NCBI RefSeq assembly: GCF_900112595.1
Contig: NZ_FOMI01000003.1
Location: 124,001 to 188,000, forward strand
Direction: 5' to 3'
Length of the DNA: 64,000 nt
DNA from: Algibacter pectinivorans
Lineage (GTDB): Bacteria; Bacteroidota; Bacteroidia; Flavobacteriales; Flavobacteriaceae
Numbering within the stretch: the first letter of the stretch is position 1; each line of letters starts with the position of its first letter. The translations under genes were made by a program, and so were the position numbers. The notes under the pieces were generated by a model that saw only the letters and a program-made list of their open reading frames with translations, was not told where the DNA came from and ran no database searches. Shown piece after piece: positions 62,974-64,000 of the stretch.

Positions 62974-64000
62974 ATGAATACTTGCTTTCGCAATATATTC
63001 CGTTTCATTTTTACTAGTTTTATTGTTTTTAGTTCGTCTTATGGTATAGCACAATGTGCAGGTACTGGGTCGGAGATTACAATATGTGATAAAGAAACAG
63101 ACCCCAGCTTACAAGCTTTTAATTTATTCGATCAAATAACCGGAGAAACTCCCGGAGGAACATGGGTTGCAGATAGTAACTTTAATTCCGATGCTTTAGA
63201 TGAAACTGCAGGAATAGTAAACTTATGGGCTATTAACAGGTTTGGTGCTCATGGATTTACTTACATGAATTCCGCTTGCGACGCCAGTACAGCCACAGTA
63301 ATTATAAACTTGGGTGGTTATCCAGGAGAAAGCAATCAAAATCCAGGTACAAACAATGTTTGTCAGGTTTTAAAGGCCGATGACGATGATGCCGCAAATA
63401 TTATAGATTTATTTATTTTTATAGATACCGCTAACGCCATGATTGGTCCAGATACTGGTGGCGTTTGGACAGAAAGTCCAGGGAATATGGCAACTGGTTT
63501 ATTAATTAATGAGTTTTTTAATTTTGGCGATGTACCAATAGGTACCTATACCTTTACCTATACGGTGCCGTCTGTTAATGGTTGCCCTTCAAGTTCGGCA
63601 ATTATAGATGTAGAGGTTAGACGATCTCCAAATCCTGGTGTTGCAACGCCTTTAAATCTTTGCGAAAGCGTCGATATGTCTAGTTTAAGAGATTTAGATC
63701 TTTTTTCTAGATTAACTGGCGAAGATACTAATGGCGAATGGACAGATAGTAATGTACCAAGTACAGGCGAACTTTCCAATGGTTCAGATTCTGTAATAAA
63801 CGTTGAAAATATATATAACACCTTGGGGGTTGGAACGTATACCTTTAGCTATAAAGTTATACCAGATCACCCCATTTGCGAAGAGCAAGAAGCCGTTTTT
63901 ACAATATGTATTGAAGAGCAACTAGAATTAACGGGTACTCTAGATGTGGATTGCCAGGGTGTGGTAACTGTAAATTATGATAGTTCACTGTTGGCAAATG
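62974..64000 (+). CDS. Modular secreted adhesin-like protein, 3' end cut by window edge
   Basis: The frame from the ATG at 62974 stays open to the last base (342 codons). Signal peptide (about 1-27; FVFSSSYGIAQC-like end), then repeated modules of about 110-130 residues. Each has a Cys-containing start (CDKE, NVCQVLKADDD, NLCESVDMS), a TGxxxGGxWTDS-type segment and a GTYTFxYxV strand. Such arrays are typical of very large flavobacterial surface proteins ending in a gliding-motility or T9SS type B domain, which would lie beyond the window. Confidence 0.8.
   Translation, partial: MNTCFRNIFRFIFTSFIVFSSSYGIAQCAGTGSEITICDKETDPSLQAFNLFDQITGETPGGTWVADSNFNSDALDETAGIVNLWAINRFGAHGFTYMNSACDASTATVIINLGGYPGESNQNPGTNNVCQVLKADDDDAANIIDLFIFIDTANAMIGPDTGGVWTESPGNMATGLLINEFFNFGDVPIGTYTFTYTVPSVNGCPSSSAIIDVEVRRSPNPGVATPLNLCESVDMSSLRDLDLFSRLTGEDTNGEWTDSNVPSTGELSNGSDSVINVENIYNTLGVGTYTFSYKVIPDHPICEEQEAVFTICIEEQLELTGTLDVDCQGVVTVNYDSSLLAN

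Noticed and set aside
63558-63821. 87-codon minus-strand open frame at the right end
   Set aside because: It lies entirely within the clear plus-strand adhesin gene (62974-64000), which has a signal peptide and repeated modules.

Overview
The window is chromosomal DNA of a marine-type flavobacterium (Bacteroidota, probably Flavobacteriaceae). The support is low GC, TAnnTTTG-type -7 promoter boxes with few Shine-Dalgarno sites, a type IX secretion (T9SS) C-terminal domain, and protein families typical of that group. I see no rRNA, tRNA, CRISPR array or transposase. Both edges cut genes: a YheT-type hydrolase at the left and a modular secreted adhesin at the right.

Layout. (1) 1-7151: end of an alpha/beta hydrolase, a two-subunit periplasmic molybdenum hydroxylase of the isoquinoline-oxidoreductase type with an MtfA-like peptidase, and an FdhF/YdeP molybdoenzyme. 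(2) 7307-21550: nitrate assimilation, with nirB-nirD-DUF4202, a NarX/NarL-like two-component pair, NarK, a very large nitrate reductase fused to a FAD/BFD electron-entry module, and a rubredoxin-tailed partner protein. (3) 21676-27446: a compact seven-gene signalling operon: single receiver, H-NOX, PAS histidine kinase, FIST/NosP, histidine kinase, Hpt, LytTR regulator. (4) 27639-46886: secreted proteins and an exopolysaccharide-type locus with a TPR/beta-barrel porin, STAS protein, Wzx-like flippase, GT4, clan GH-A hydrolase, Ig-like protein, giant membrane protein and two receiver-GT2 fusion proteins. (5) 46943-48406: a lipoprotein and a small heat-shock-like protein. (6) 48418-55366: a minus-strand molybdenum-cofactor operon (moeA, modE-like, tauE-like, mobA, moaD, moeB-rhodanese, moaE, moaC-moaB fusion, moaA). 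(7) 55587-62617: a Crp/Fnr regulator, an NrtABCD-type nitrate ABC importer and an outer-membrane porin.

How it fits together. Regions 2, 6 and 7 form one nitrate-assimilation island: uptake (porin, NrtABCD, NarK), reduction (nitrate reductase, NirBD), cofactor supply (Moco genes) and control (NarXL-like pair, Fnr-like regulator). A palindrome TAAGTA-N4-TACTTA sits about 31-35 bp before the start codons of nirB, narK and nrtA, with variants before the crp/fnr gene itself.

The most interesting signal is the link between regions 3 and 4. The signalling operon has two independent predicted nitric-oxide sensors (H-NOX and NosP), each followed by its own kinase. It also has the separate pieces needed for a Spo0-like phosphorelay (HK, free receiver, Hpt, LytTR output). 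By eye I find direct repeats of CATTCGTC[TG]ACACTTA type, period 21-22 bp, upstream of this operon (three copies) and of five more transcription units in region 4. In each, the downstream repeat ends 23 (once 24) nt before a -7 box. The spacing is typical of a LytTR activator, so the window may hold a complete NO-to-matrix/surface regulon: sensors, relay, DNA sites and target genes.
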